The notes: generated by a model not told the origin, from the sequence alone. A stretch of DNA of 64,000 bases from Pelagimonas sp. (GCA_025210345.1 JAOARX010000005.1:1-64000); one strand, 5' to 3'. Counted from the stretch's first letter, positions 16,921 to 26,917 are shown. A program made the numbers and translations.

Positions 16921-18039
16921 ATGCATCAGCCTGCCATTACCGGACATGGGGTCTTTACCCCGTCTCAGACCATCTCGAATGACGAATTGGTGGTTGCGTT
17001 CAACGCTTATGCGGATCTTTGGAACGCGGAAAACGCTGCGCGCATTGACGCGGGCGAAGTCGAGGCCATCGGGCATTCCAGCAGTGACTTCATCGTCTCG
17101 GCCTCGGGCATTGAGCGCCGATATGTGCTGGACAAAGAGGGCGTTTTGGACCCCACCCGCATGTTCCCGAAACTGGCCGCGCGCCCGGATGATCAGCCGG
17201 GGCAGATGGCCGAAATGGCGCTGGATGCCTGTCAAAAAGCGCTCAAGATGGCGGGCCGCGAAGGCGCGGATATCGATCTGGTTATCTGTGCCGCGTCAAA
17301 TCACGAACGCGCCTACCCCGCCATCGCCGTTGAAATTCAACAGCTTTTGGGGGCGGGCGGATTTGCCTTTGACATGAACGTGGCCTGTTCATCGGCCACC
17401 TTTGGCATTCAGGCAGCGGCGGATATGGTGCGCTCTGGTTCCGTTCGGCGGGCAATTGTGGTGAACCCTGAAATCTGCTCGGCGCATCTGGAATGGCGTG
17501 ACCGCGATTGCCATTTCATCTTTGGCGATGTGGCGACCGCGGTGGTGATCGAACGTGCTGAGGACGCGCAGGGCGACCATTTTAAGATCTGCGGCACCAG
17601 CTGCGCCACCAAGTTTTCCAACAACATCCGCAACAACAACGGGTTCTTGCGCCGCACGCGGGATCAAATGGAAGACCGCCGCGACATGCAATTCATGCAA
17701 AACGGTCGCAAAGTGTTCAAAGAGGTTCTGCCCATGGTCAGCGCGCATATTGTCGACCACCTGGCGGCAGAAGGCTGGCAGGCCTCTGACCTGAAACGTC
17801 TTTGGCTGCATCAAGCCAATAAGACGATGAATGATTTCATCGGCAAAAAGGTGTTGGGCCGGGTGCCCGATGCGGGCGAGCAGCCCAATATCCTGCAAGA
17901 CTATGCCAACACGTCCTCGGCGGGATCCATCATTGCCTTTTCACATCACTCGGCCGACCTGAAACCAGGGGACAAGGGTGTCATTTGTTCATTTGGCGCG
18001 GGGTACTCGGTGGGTTCAGTCCTGGTCGAAAAGGGCTGA
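16921..18039 (+). CDS. Beta-ketoacyl-ACP synthase III (FabH-like)
   Basis: A 372-residue thiolase-fold condensing enzyme, longer than E. coli FabH (317). The catalytic triad can be placed: Cys156 in NVACSSATFG, His297 in LWLHQANKTM and Asn330 in DYANTSSAGSI; GAGYSVGSV closes the protein. The extra length lies after residue 30 and in the 225-260 region (NNIRNNNGFLRR). It may start fatty-acid synthesis or serve a specialised acyl chain; this cannot be distinguished here. A hairpin at 16857-16883 lies upstream. Confidence 0.88.
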   Translation: MHQPAITGHGVFTPSQTISNDELVVAFNAYADLWNAENAARIDAGEVEAIGHSSSDFIVSASGIERRYVLDKEGVLDPTRMFPKLAARPDDQPGQMAEMALDACQKALKMAGREGADIDLVICAASNHERAYPAIAVEIQQLLGAGGFAFDMNVACSSATFGIQAAADMVRSGSVRRAIVVNPEICSAHLEWRDRDCHFIFGDVATAVVIERAEDAQGDHFKICGTSCATKFSNNIRNNNGFLRRTRDQMEDRRDMQFMQNGRKVFKEVLPMVSAHIVDHLAAEGWQASDLKRLWLHQANKTMNDFIGKKVLGRVPDAGEQPNILQDYANTSSAGSIIAFSHHSADLKPGDKGVICSFGAGYSVGSVLVEKG

Positions 18040-18072
18040 TCCACGCAGATCGCGGGGGGGCACGGCACGGTT

Positions 18073-18834
18073 TCAGCGTGACACCCCCCAATGTTCCAGC
18101 GCGCCGGGTTCAATCCGGTTGAACATGTTCCGCACCAGATAGCGTAATTGCGCGCGGGCCTCTTTCTTCATCAGGGGAGAGGCGTCAGGATGATCGCGCA
18201 TATAGATAAGATACTGAAATTCATAACTGTTCCCGCTGCCCTCTTTGAGCGTGTCAAGAAACCCCAACACTTCGTCACAGCCGATTTGCCCTTTGAAACG
18301 CCCCTGCGTACAGGTCACATGCTGCGGCTCATCAGGCACCTCTTTGCCATTGATGGTGAGATTGATAATCATGTGACGCACTTCGTGGATCAGGGAATAG
18401 GTCACGCGGGTGCGCTCGGTGTCTTGAAAAATCCGCTTGGTGAAAAACAGGCTCACCTCATCAAATTCGTCATCATAGATGACCGTGCCGTCGATATAAG
18501 GATCTGATTTGAACTTCTCATGATAGAGGATTTCGCCCCCTGTCAGGTCCATGACCATCGCCACCATGGCGTACCAATCCGGGCCGGCACTTTCATTTTT
18601 CCCGAGCACATCAATGTCATGAATGGCGCGGGCCAATTTATAGTTCTTGTCATTGCCCGTGCATTCAAAAATCGGCATCGCAATATCAATCTCGAATGTC
18701 CGTCGATTGACGTGAAAGTCCTCAATGTACTGCGTCGCGTAAAGATGATTGAGCGTGTCGCAGTCCGGCTCATCAAAACCAAAGACAAACGTTGGCAGAG
18801 AAATGATCGACAGAAAAAACAAAACAAAACGCAT
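18073..18834 (-). CDS. Secreted HEXXH-motif protein, putative zinc peptidase
   Basis: A 253-residue protein with a signal peptide (RFVLFFLSIISLPTFVFG). A zinc-peptidase-like motif H150-E-V-R-H154 sits in a helix (TYSLIHEVRHMII), and Glu205 in NSYEFQYLIYMRD is a candidate third ligand. Two cysteines (CTQGRFKGQIGC) lie between them and two more nearer the N-terminus. I do not recognise the family. The motif and export signal suggest a periplasmic metallopeptidase, but this is inference. Isolated gene, convergent with the FabH-like gene. Confidence 0.6.
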   Translation of the reverse strand: MRFVLFFLSIISLPTFVFGFDEPDCDTLNHLYATQYIEDFHVNRRTFEIDIAMPIFECTGNDKNYKLARAIHDIDVLGKNESAGPDWYAMVAMVMDLTGGEILYHEKFKSDPYIDGTVIYDDEFDEVSLFFTKRIFQDTERTRVTYSLIHEVRHMIINLTINGKEVPDEPQHVTCTQGRFKGQIGCDEVLGFLDTLKEGSGNSYEFQYLIYMRDHPDASPLMKKEARAQLRYLVRNMFNRIEPGALEHWGVSR

Positions 18835-19037
18835 ATCGGGTCCCCCGGATGGCTCCAGAATATCCCAAGCCTAGGTCCGGTTTTGACACCCGATCAAGAG
18901 GTTTGTGTGTGTTGCCACCCGCCAGATTGGTCGCGGCCTCGCGTCTGATAGCTTGGCAAACGGCCCCAAGGCTGCCATTAGAACGGGAGATTAGGTTTTG
19001 TTCGATCGGCCAGGGTTGAACACAGGTGAAACACACG

Positions 19038-19430
19038 ATGCACACCCCGCTTGCGCAATTCATCTACGCACAAAGCGCCCTCGCGCTGCGTTTTGCGTTG
19101 GTTTGCGCGGTTGTGTTTGGTGTGCTGTTACCGCGCTCCAGCGCCGTTTTGGCCGAGATCATCCCCGGGATTGAGCGCATCACCATCTGTACCGGGACCG
19201 AAATCAAGACCTTGACCATCGGCCCGGATGGCCAGCCCATCGAAGAAAGCACCTCTGAGAGCCCCCATTGTGTGATGGCAGATGGCGCAGCGGTGTCTGA
19301 AACGCCCCAGCCCTATTGGCTGGCGCTGACGCTGGATGACCCCCAGCGCCCCGCGGTGCTGGTGAACGCGATTGCGGATCTTACCACCCTGTCGTCTTTG
19401 CGGCCCGTACGCGCGCCTCCGACCCACTGA
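19038..19430 (+). CDS. Small exported protein upstream of PepSY protein
   Basis: About 130 residues. An N-terminal hydrophobic segment (FALVCAVVFGVLLPRSSAVLA) is followed by ITICTGTEIKTLTIGPDGQPI, reminiscent of DUF2946-like small proteins often found next to metal-related genes. The ATG at 19038 has AGGTGA eight bases upstream. It lies 43 bases before the PepSY membrane protein and probably forms an operon with it. Two cysteines (ICTG and PHCVM) could bind metal; function unknown. Confidence 0.65.
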   Translation: MHTPLAQFIYAQSALALRFALVCAVVFGVLLPRSSAVLAEIIPGIERITICTGTEIKTLTIGPDGQPIEESTSESPHCVMADGAAVSETPQPYWLALTLDDPQRPAVLVNAIADLTTLSSLRPVRAPPTH

Positions 19431-19473
19431 GATCTGAACCCAACATTTCAAATCTTAGAATACGGAAACTCAC

Positions 19474-20772
19474 ATGACCGATGTCACCACATCGGCCCCG
19501 TCGCGTGCGCATGTCACCGGCGGAGCCTTTTATCGCCTTGTGTGGAAGTGGCACTTCCTCGCATCTCTCTTTGTCCTGCCTTTCATGATCCTGCTGTCGA
19601 TCACCGGGGGGATTTATCTTTATCATAATCAGATCGATGAACGGATCTATGCGCAGCGGTTGAACGTCCCGGTGGGCGAAACGCGGCTAAGCTATGAACA
19701 GCAGATCGACGCTGTCAAAGCCGCTGTCGGGATCACCCGTTTGCGAATGGTCTCAATCGACGATCAGCCCGGCCGCGCAACCAGGATCGAATTCAACGAT
19801 GCGGAAAATGTCCGATCCATCGCCTGGGTCGATCCCTATGCCGGTGCCGTCCTGGGTGTCACACCACGCGATCGGCTGTTGATGCGGATGGTCAAAAAGT
19901 TCCACGGTGAGCTGCTGCTTGGCAAGACTGGAACCAAATTCGTTGAGCTGGCCGCCCATTGGGCCATCGTGATGTTCATCACGGGTCTCTACCTATGGTG
20001 GCCACGTGGCCAGCGGGGCCTGCGCGACGCGGTGTCCCTGCCCAAGGGCCAAGGGCGTGCATGGTGGCGCGAAACCCATCTGTTCACCGGATTTCTGGCC
20101 GCCATTCTGGTCCTGCCGATCCTGATCACCGGCCTGCCATGGACCGATGTCTGGGGGGGTGGCCTGTCGTTTGTTCAAAAACAGACCGGGCAAAAATCAC
20201 ATTCTTTGCGGTTTGGGGGGCGCATGCCAACATCCAGCACCGACACGGGCACGGCCATCGTGATTGGGGATGTCTTTGCCATCGCCAAGGCCGAAGGGCT
20301 AAAGGCCCCCTATGAGGTCAAACCACCGCGCCAAGCGGACGGGGCCTTTTGGGTGCGCTCGGCCCATGTGAAACGCAAGGAACAGACCGAACTGGTCGTG
20401 GATCAATACAGCGGCAAGGTGATCAAGCGGATCGCGTTTGCGAACAATCCCGTGGTGTCCAAGGCGGTTTCCTATGGGATCTCCTTTCACGAAGGAAAGC
20501 TCTATGGCCCACTAAACCTGATCCAGAACACGCTGGCGGCTGTGCTGGGGGTCGTGCTGTCGGTGACAGGATTTGTCGCATGGTGGAAACGCCGTCCCGC
20601 CGGGAGCCTTGGCGTACCGAACGCGCCGGACGCAGCCCTGCATCCGGCAATGATGGTTCTGATCGTAGCACTGGCGATGTTCCTGCCGCTGATGGGGGCT
20701 TCGCTGGTGGTTGCGATTATACTGGACTGGCTGCTGTTCCGCCGCTTGGGTTGGTTCCGCGCCACGTCGTGA
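19474..20772 (+). CDS. PepSY-associated transmembrane helix protein
   Basis: A 432-residue inner-membrane protein of the PepSY_TM (PiuB-like) family. Transmembrane helices occur at about residues 25-50 (FLASLFVLPFMILLSITGG), 155-172 (AIVMFITGLYLWWP), 205-222, 350-370 and 395-425, with extracytoplasmic PepSY-like loops between. The HGELLLG and WWPR segments are conserved in the family. Related proteins accompany siderophore or copper acquisition and may reduce metal in the periplasm; the substrate here is unknown. A strong terminator follows. Confidence 0.88.
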   Translation: MTDVTTSAPSRAHVTGGAFYRLVWKWHFLASLFVLPFMILLSITGGIYLYHNQIDERIYAQRLNVPVGETRLSYEQQIDAVKAAVGITRLRMVSIDDQPGRATRIEFNDAENVRSIAWVDPYAGAVLGVTPRDRLLMRMVKKFHGELLLGKTGTKFVELAAHWAIVMFITGLYLWWPRGQRGLRDAVSLPKGQGRAWWRETHLFTGFLAAILVLPILITGLPWTDVWGGGLSFVQKQTGQKSHSLRFGGRMPTSSTDTGTAIVIGDVFAIAKAEGLKAPYEVKPPRQADGAFWVRSAHVKRKEQTELVVDQYSGKVIKRIAFANNPVVSKAVSYGISFHEGKLYGPLNLIQNTLAAVLGVVLSVTGFVAWWKRRPAGSLGVPNAPDAALHPAMMVLIVALAMFLPLMGASLVVAIILDWLLFRRLGWFRATS

Positions 20773-20779
20773 ACGAAAT

Positions 20780-20804
20780 GGCTGCGCCCCAGGTGGGCGC
20801 AGCC
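20780..20804. terminator. Convergent terminator between PepSY protein and benE
   Basis: A perfect 10-bp stem (GGCTGCGCCC / GGGCGCAGCC, 5-nt loop) is followed by TATTTC on the plus strand and ATTTCG on the minus strand. It ends within the benE stop codon, so it may act in both directions. Confidence 0.65.
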
Positions 20805-21955
20805 TATTTCAACCGGCGTTGCAGCCAGGTCACGAAACACCCCAGAACCAGCCCCCAAACCGCCCCGCCAAGACCAAGGATGGTCACACCAGAGGCGGTG
20901 ATCAGGAACGTCAGAACCGAGGCCTCTCGCGTTTCTTCGTCTTTCAGGGCAGCCGTCGCGGAACCGTTGAAAACGGAAAACAACGCCAGACCCGCCAGCG
21001 TGGCAACCGACCCCTCGGGCGCCAGACCCGCCACATGGGTGACAAGCGCAGCGAACAATCCAAAGATACAATAGAACAGCCCGGCCCAGACCGCAGCCAT
21101 ATAGCGCTGCGCCGGATCAGGATGCACGGTTTCGTCAGAACACATGGCAGCCGTGATTGCCGCCAGACAGGTTTGTGCCGCGCCAAAAGGGGCGCTGAGC
21201 AGGCTGAACACCCCGACCGAGGCAAACATGGGGCCCGCCGGGGGCTCATAGCCATTTGCCCTGAGCACCGAGATACCCGGCACGTTTTGCGTGGCCATCG
21301 TCACCAGGAAAAGCGGCACCCCAAGGCCAATCAGGGCCGAAAAGGAGAAACTGGGCAGGGTCAGAACCGGGGCGGTCAGGACCTGCGGCGGCGCGGTCAA
21401 ACCATTGTTGTCCAGCACGATCAGCGCCAGCGTCATCAGGACAGCGGCGGGCACCGCGAACAACCGCGAAAAACGGCTGGTGATAAACCAGACACCCAGG
21501 ATCGGCAAAGCAACCTGCGGGGCTGTCGCCAGAACCCGGAACGGCTCAAGACAGATCGCCAACAGCACACCAGCCAGCATGGCTTGGGTGATGGGGGCCG
21601 GGATTGACTTGGCCAACCGTGCCAACGCGGGCCAGAACCCGGCAAGAACCGTCAGCCCGCCCGCCAGAACAAACGCCCCGATGGCCGCGGAAAACCCGGC
21701 CGGATCGGGCGCAGAAACCGCCAAAAGCGCAACGCCCGGCGTGGACCAAGCGACGCTGATCGGCATTTTCTGCCACAGAGCCAGAACAATTCCCGCCAAC
21801 CCCCTGGATATCGCCCCGGCCATCAGGGCCGATGCCGCCTGATCCGGGTTTGCCCCCATGGTCGTCACACCCTGAAGGAAGATCGGGAATGAGCTGAAAA
21901 AGCCGACAATGGCCACGACCAGACCGGTCCAAAAGGTCTGGGCATGCCACGTCAT
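20804..21955 (-). CDS. benE: BenE-family benzoate/H+ symporter homologue
   Basis: A 383-residue, roughly 12-helix membrane protein. ISVAWSTPGVALLA, the long helices AAIGAFVLAGGLTVLAGFW, LVTMATQNVPGISVLRANGY and FGAAQTCLAAITAAMCS are characteristic of BenE. BenE imports benzoate in Acinetobacter; no benzoate catabolic genes are visible, so the substrate here is unproven. The ATG at 21955 overlaps the tdk stop (ATGA), so it is co-translated with thymidine kinase; an upstream extension is rejected. Confidence 0.88.
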   Translation of the reverse strand: MTWHAQTFWTGLVVAIVGFFSSFPIFLQGVTTMGANPDQAASALMAGAISRGLAGIVLALWQKMPISVAWSTPGVALLAVSAPDPAGFSAAIGAFVLAGGLTVLAGFWPALARLAKSIPAPITQAMLAGVLLAICLEPFRVLATAPQVALPILGVWFITSRFSRLFAVPAAVLMTLALIVLDNNGLTAPPQVLTAPVLTLPSFSFSALIGLGVPLFLVTMATQNVPGISVLRANGYEPPAGPMFASVGVFSLLSAPFGAAQTCLAAITAAMCSDETVHPDPAQRYMAAVWAGLFYCIFGLFAALVTHVAGLAPEGSVATLAGLALFSVFNGSATAALKDEETREASVLTFLITASGVTILGLGGAVWGLVLGCFVTWLQRRLK

Positions 21956-22539
21956 TTCGGGAAATCCCCAACGGCTTCGCGCCAATGACGGCGGCACAGG
22001 CTTACGTAGGTTTCATTGCCCCCGATCTGTACCTGCGCCCCATCTGTCAGCACATTGCCCTGATCATCCTGACGCACCACCATCGTGGCCTTTTTTCCAC
22101 AATGGCAGATGGTGCGAACCTCGCGCATTTCATCGGCAAGCGCCAAAAGCGCGGCGGATCCGGGAAAGAGCTCTCCTCGGAAATCGACGCGCAAACCATA
22201 GGCCATGACCGGCACCTTGAGGTCATCCACCACCCGCGCCAACTGCCAGACCTGATCGCGTGTGAGAAACTGGGCTTCGTCAATAAAGATGCAGGCCACT
22301 TTCCCGATATCGAGACGTTCCCGGATCTTTGCAAACAGGTCCGTGGTGCTGTTGAACACCTCGGCCTCACGCGCAAGGCCAATGCGCGACCCGATCTGAC
22401 CCGCCCCCACACGATCGTCAAACGAGGCGGTCAGAAGATAGGTTTCCATCCCGCGTTCGTTATAGTTGTGCGCCGCCTGCAACAGCAGCGTCGACTTGCC
22501 CGCGTTCATGGTCGAATATTGAAAATACAGCTTTGCCAT
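21952..22539 (-). CDS. tdk: Thymidine kinase
   Basis: A 195-residue type II thymidine kinase for deoxythymidine salvage. The P-loop is YFQYSTMNAGKSTLLLQ, the Walker B/lid region FIDEAQFL, and the C-terminal zinc site CHCG plus SLCRRH. MAKLYFQYS is the normal N-terminus, so ATG 22539 is chosen over an in-frame extension of 65 residues. Coupled by a 4-base overlap to benE. Confidence 0.95.
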   Translation of the reverse strand: MAKLYFQYSTMNAGKSTLLLQAAHNYNERGMETYLLTASFDDRVGAGQIGSRIGLAREAEVFNSTTDLFAKIRERLDIGKVACIFIDEAQFLTRDQVWQLARVVDDLKVPVMAYGLRVDFRGELFPGSAALLALADEMREVRTICHCGKKATMVVRQDDQGNVLTDGAQVQIGGNETYVSLCRRHWREAVGDFPK

Positions 22540-22916
22540 GCCCGGCTTGATGCCCCAAGCAGTGCGCAGGGACAAGAGGGCAAGGCGCCTGCAAAGGGCC
22601 AACCCGCCGCCCAACACAGCGATCCACCATGTGACCGGCCACACGCACAGCCCGGGGCGGATCGAGGCCTGGGGAAATCCCCGGGGGTCAAAGGGCCCCG
22701 ATCCGCTCTGGAATGATACGAACACCAGCCGCATTCACGGCCACCCAGCGCCTTCTGACGTAGCGTCCGAAACCAGCCAGCCTGGGGGCCGGTCCACTCA
22801 CGGTACTGATCCCAAATGTTTAGGATCGGTTTTTACATGACATTTCGACGACATACCGTTAATGGGAAATGGACGAGCATGTTCCCCCAGCCAATGCGGG
22901 GGGTAAGAGGGACCGA
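22540..22916. other. Intergenic region between tdk and the HTH gene
   Basis: This 377-base spacer separates divergent genes. It contains an inverted repeat GCGGATCG (22657-22664) / CGATCCGC (22699-22706) enclosing GGGGAAATCCCC, and a hairpin CTGATCC / GGATCGG around 22805-22829 followed by TTTTT. The minus-strand frame through it is open but has no recognisable protein. No coding gene is supported. Confidence 0.5.
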
Positions 22917-23381
22917 ATGTCGACAGTTGGACGTTATCTGAAAAAACACATCGAGGCTTTGGTCAAAGATGTGGGGATTGAAGCTGCCTGCGAATTGTCG
23001 GGCAAGTCAAAGGCCACGCTGGGGCGCTATTATTCGGATTATCCCGAACATGCGGATCGGTTCATGCCCGTGGACACGGTCGCCGCCCTGGAAGAGGCCG
23101 CCAGCTATCCACATGTCACCGCGGCCCTGTCTGAACTCAAAGGGATCACGCTGAATTTCGACGCTTCGCGGCGCAATTCAAAAGAAAAGGATTCAGGCGG
23201 CGTGAACGCCGATGTAATCGCGCTCTCGCAGCGGTTTGCGATTTTGATGGCCGAATATCACCAATCGATCGAAGATGGCGTCATTTCTGCCAACGAAGCC
23301 AAACGCCTGCTGAAAGAGACCCTTGCCATCCAGAAAGTTCTGATCGACATGAAGCTGCACCTCGAGGACGAAACGGTTTAA
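22917..23381 (+). CDS. Small helix-turn-helix-like protein of unknown function
   Basis: A 154-residue cytoplasmic protein starting at an ATG preceded by GAGGG. Residues 16-42 (VGIEAACELSGKSKATLGRYY) look like a DNA-binding helix-turn-helix, resembling small phage-type regulators. The rest is mainly helical: a mid-protein VAALEEAASYPHVTAALSEL segment, a charged linker with KEKDSGG, and a C-terminal region rich in helices (EAKRLLKETLAIQKVLIDMK). I do not recognise a named family. No phage genes surround it. Confidence 0.72.
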   Translation: MSTVGRYLKKHIEALVKDVGIEAACELSGKSKATLGRYYSDYPEHADRFMPVDTVAALEEAASYPHVTAALSELKGITLNFDASRRNSKEKDSGGVNADVIALSQRFAILMAEYHQSIEDGVISANEAKRLLKETLAIQKVLIDMKLHLEDETV

Positions 23382-23407
23382 AACCATACTGTCCGGAGGT
23401 CGGGAAA

Positions 23408-23430
23408 GGCGCCAAACGGCGCCTTTTTTT
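23408..23430 (+). terminator. Rho-independent terminator of the HTH gene
   Basis: A 6-bp GGCGCC / GGCGCC stem with loop AAAC is followed by seven T residues, 27 bases after the stop. Confidence 0.9.
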
Positions 23431-23453
23431 GCTGCTCTCTCAGGGGAACAGGA

Positions 23454-23496
23454 AACGGGATTAAATCCCGTTGCAAAGGCTTTTGCAAAAGCCTTT
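23454..23496. repeat. Paired palindrome element (HTH gene / rimO)
   Basis: Two near-perfect palindromes lie side by side: AACGGGATT-A-AATCCCGTT (23454-23472) and the 22-nt unit 23475-23496 built on AAGGCTTTT-GC-AAAAGCCTT. The second core is identical to a unit at 56237-56256. It sits between convergent genes and may help end rimO transcription. Confidence 0.7.
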
Positions 23497-23507
23497 GTTT
23501 CGCATGA

Positions 23508-24869
23508 CTATATCAACTGGCCCCAAAGATCGTATTCCCCCGCCTCATCGACTTCGACGGTGACGATCTGTCCGGGCACAAGGTGATCCGCACCTTCATC
23601 AATGAACAGGTTCCCGTCGATTTCGGGGGCGTCGGCCTTGGTCCGGCAGGTGGCAATGCCATCCTCATCCACGTCATCGACGATGACATCCATGCGGGTC
23701 CCGACCTTGGCCGCAAGTTTGGCTTCGGAAATCGCCTGCGCCTTTTCCATAAAGTGCTCCCAGCGCTCTTGCTTGACCTCTTCCGGGACGTGATCCGGCA
23801 GGTCGTTCGAGCGGGCGCCATCAACGTTTTCGTATTTAAAACAGCCGACGCGATCCAGCCGGGCCTCGTCCATCCAATCCAGCAGGGTCTGGAACTCTTG
23901 TTCGGTTTCCCCCGGATACCCCACGATGAACGTGCTGCGCAGGGTAATGTCCGGGCAGTCCGCACGCCATGCGCGGATTTCATCCAGTGTGCGCTCTGCC
24001 GCGGCAGGCCGCGCCATGCGTCTGAGTGTATCGGGATGGGCGTGCTGAAACGGGATATCCAGATAGGGCAAGATCTTGCCCTCTGCCATCAGCGGAATGG
24101 CCTGGCGCACGTGAGGATAGGGATAGACATAGTGCATGCGCACCCAAACCCCCAACTCCCCCAAAGCGCGGCTTAGATCGAGGAAGGGAAATTTGCTGTC
24201 ACGGTTTTTCCAGTCCGTGCCATAGGCACTGGTGTCTTGCGAAATCACCAAAAGCTCTTGCACGCCCGCATCCACCAGCTTTTCGGCCTCTCGCAGCACC
24301 GCCTTCATGGGGCGACTGGCCAGTTTGCCGCGCATATCCGGGATGATGCAGAACTTGCAGCTGTGGTTGCAACCTTCGGAAATCTTGAGATAGCTGTAGT
24401 GGCGAGGCGTGAGTTTCACACCGCTCGCAGGCAGCAGATCGACAAAGGGGTCGGGATCCGGAGGCACCGCCCCATGGACCGCATCCAACACCTGTTCATA
24501 TTGATGCGGCCCTGTCACCGCCAGCACCTTGGGATGCGCACCCGTGATATATTCGGGTTCAGCCCCAAGACAGCCGGTGACAATCACTTTGCCATTTTCA
24601 TGCAGCGCTTCGCCGATGGCCTCAAGGCTTTCGGCCTTGGCGCTGTCCAGAAATCCACAGGTGTTCACGATCACCGCATCAGCACCGGCGTAGTCCGCTG
24701 ATATCCCATAGCCCTCGGCGCGCAGTCGCGTCAGAATGCGTTCGCTGTCCACAAGCGCCTTGGGGCAGCCAAGACTGACCATGCCAATGGTTGGCTGGCC
24801 GTCACGTTGGGTTTCCTGGATGCGCGCACGAGCCAGGTCGGGGCGGAGATCTGGGGGATTCTGAACCAT
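23508..24869 (-). CDS. rimO: Ribosomal protein S12 methylthiotransferase RimO
   Basis: A 453-residue radical SAM enzyme that adds a methylthio group to the conserved aspartate of ribosomal protein S12. The N-terminal UPF0004 domain has its three cluster cysteines in [22 protein letters not shown] and TGCLGAEP. The radical SAM motif is CNHSCKFC, and a TRAM domain closes the protein ([13 protein letters not shown] to the end). ATG 24869 is chosen because AAGGGGGG precedes it; the frame could extend by 32 residues. Confidence 0.96.
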   Translation of the reverse strand: MVQNPPDLRPDLARARIQETQRDGQPTIGMVSLGCPKALVDSERILTRLRAEGYGISADYAGADAVIVNTCGFLDSAKAESLEAIGEALHENGKVIVTGCLGAEPEYITGAHPKVLAVTGPHQYEQVLDAVHGAVPPDPDPFVDLLPASGVKLTPRHYSYLKISEGCNHSCKFCIIPDMRGKLASRPMKAVLREAEKLVDAGVQELLVISQDTSAYGTDWKNRDSKFPFLDLSRALGELGVWVRMHYVYPYPHVRQAIPLMAEGKILPYLDIPFQHAHPDTLRRMARPAAAERTLDEIRAWRADCPDITLRSTFIVGYPGETEQEFQTLLDWMDEARLDRVGCFKYENVDGARSNDLPDHVPEEVKQERWEHFMEKAQAISEAKLAAKVGTRMDVIVDDVDEDGIATCRTKADAPEIDGNLFIDEGADHLVPGQIVTVEVDEAGEYDLWGQLI

Positions 24870-25000
24870 GCCCCCCTTTAGCCTGTGCGCGATCGGCGGA
24901 AAAGGGTGCATTGCACGGCCACGCCACACAAGCGGTTGCACATGGCCCCCATGATCAGCCATCAAACCTATAGGCGTAGAAAACCAAAGCGGGGTGCAGC

Positions 25001-26917
25001 ATGGGCCTTATCAAGTGGATCATCCGAAGTGTTATCTTGGTTGTTGCGGTGCTTGGGCTGCTGATTGGCTGGGTCTTTTTGATGCCGCAAGAGCAGTTGG
25101 GCAAGATCACATCAGATCAGCTTACCGCGCAATTGGGTCGGCAGGTTACGTTGGAAAAGGTCGGGATCGCTCTGATGCCAAGCCCCGGGCTGCATGCGCA
25201 AAACATGCGTGTCGCCAATGCCAACTGGGCCGGGGATCGTCCCATGTTCGAAGCGGTGGGCGCGTCTTTTGGCCTGGATTTCAAAGCGCTCTTTCAGGGG
25301 CGGATTTCATTTCGCTCCATCACCGCGCTTTATCCAACCGTAAACCTGGAACGCCGCGCGGATGGGCGCGCCAATTGGGACCTGGGCGGCGACAGTTCAG
25401 GCGATAGCGGCGGGGATACTTTGGCGCTAGAAGCCATAGATGTTTTGACCATCACCAACGGTCAGGTTCGATTCACCGACGCAGGTCAAACCACGCGCAT
25501 AGACGGGATGAACATGCGCCTGCGCTGGCCGAACACCAAGGGGCCGATGCAGATTCAGGGGGCCTTGCAACCCGCAGGCGCGCCCGTGTCCTATGATCTT
25601 AGCCTGCATGCCCCGCTATCCTTGATGGACGGCAAACCGAGCACCGGTGACCTGACGATCACCACCTCAGGTGGCAAGATCACTTATCTGGGCAATTTGG
25701 GGGCAACCCTTGCGGGCAAGCTGGGGCTTGAATTGGGCGATACCGCCGCTGCGGCATCGGACCTGGGGATCGCGGGGCTTAGCCTGCCGCGCGGATTGGG
25801 GCAAAGCGTGTCCGGCAGCGCAAATATCGCGTTTGATGGCAAACGTCTTTCGCTGCGGGATGCCAATCTGCAACTGGATCAAAACAGTCTAAGCACCGAA
25901 GCCGACATTACGCTGGGGGGGGCACCCCACATCAAGGCGAATGTCACGCTGCCGAACCTTGACCTGAGCGGATTAACCGCAACAGAAAGCGACCCCGCGC
26001 CCACAAGCAAAGGATGGTCGAACGACCCGATCGACCTGAGTGTCCTGTCAGCTTTCAACGGTGACATCAGCTTTGCCACCGACGCGATGCAGGTTGCCGG
26101 GTTCGACTTTGGCCGGACAGTCGCGGTCATGACCAATGATCGCGCGCGTGCCGTGTTCGAATTGCGCCAATTGGACGGCTATGAAGGGCAGCTGTCCGGG
26201 GAATTTGTCGCCAACAATCGCGACGGCCTGTCAGTGCGCGCCAATATGGATTTCGCGGGAATTGAACTTGAGCCCCTGCTGAAAGATGCCATGGATGTTG
26301 ATCGGTTTTCCGGCAAGGCTGATGGTCGCATCAGCCTGCTGGGCGCTGGCCAATCCACACAGGCCATCATGTCGTCCTTGTCCGGGGATGGTGTCCTAAA
26401 GGCGGGCCCGGGTGTGATGAAAGGCATTGATCTTGTCGCCGCACTGACCGGGCGCGCCGATGGCGGCACGACGGTGTTCAAAACCGCAACCGCCAGCTTT
26501 ACCGTCGACGAGGGCGTGCTGCGCAACGATGATCTGAACATGCAGTTGGACCGGCTGACGGCGACAGGGGATGGCCGTATCAATCTGGGTCAACGCAGCA
26601 TGGACTATCTGTTCACGGTTCTCGCCCCAGACGCGCGCAATGGTCAGGGCCTTGCCGTGCCCGTGCGTGTCAACGGCCCCTGGTCCAAGATCAAGATCCA
26701 TGTGGACCCTGCCGATGTGATCAAGAAGAACTTTCAAGACGAAAAGCAAAAGCTTGAGAAAGAGGTCGAAACCAAGGTCAACCAAGCGGTTGGGCGCGAG
26801 TTGGGGCTTGATGTCCAAGAGGGGCAAAGCCTTGAAGACGCGGCCAGGGACAAGCTGCAACAAGAGCTGGAAAAACAAGTTGGGGAAGGCCTGTTGAACC
26901 TATTGGGCGGCAATTAG
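25001..26917 (+). CDS. AsmA-family protein
   Basis: A 638-residue envelope protein with one N-terminal membrane anchor ([20 protein letters not shown]) and a long beta-rich periplasmic part. The AsmA_2 C-terminal domain is recognisable from [41 protein letters not shown] and [18 protein letters not shown] charged helical tail with [16 protein letters not shown] follows. AsmA-like proteins belong to the bridge-like lipid-transfer group and affect outer-membrane lipid homeostasis. Single gene. Confidence 0.92.
   Translation: MGLIKWIIRSVILVVAVLGLLIGWVFLMPQEQLGKITSDQLTAQLGRQVTLEKVGIALMPSPGLHAQNMRVANANWAGDRPMFEAVGASFGLDFKALFQGRISFRSITALYPTVNLERRADGRANWDLGGDSSGDSGGDTLALEAIDVLTITNGQVRFTDAGQTTRIDGMNMRLRWPNTKGPMQIQGALQPAGAPVSYDLSLHAPLSLMDGKPSTGDLTITTSGGKITYLGNLGATLAGKLGLELGDTAAAASDLGIAGLSLPRGLGQSVSGSANIAFDGKRLSLRDANLQLDQNSLSTEADITLGGAPHIKANVTLPNLDLSGLTATESDPAPTSKGWSNDPIDLSVLSAFNGDISFATDAMQVAGFDFGRTVAVMTNDRARAVFELRQLDGYEGQLSGEFVANNRDGLSVRANMDFAGIELEPLLKDAMDVDRFSGKADGRISLLGAGQSTQAIMSSLSGDGVLKAGPGVMKGIDLVAALTGRADGGTTVFKTATASFTVDEGVLRNDDLNMQLDRLTATGDGRINLGQRSMDYLFTVLAPDARNGQGLAVPVRVNGPWSKIKIHVDPADVIKKNFQDEKQKLEKEVETKVNQAVGRELGLDVQEGQSLEDAARDKLQQELEKQVGEGLLNLLGGN

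Noticed and set aside
22540..22734. N-terminal extension of thymidine kinase (65 residues)
   Set aside because: Tdk normally begins at MAKLYF; the extension has no family similarity and crosses an inverted repeat.
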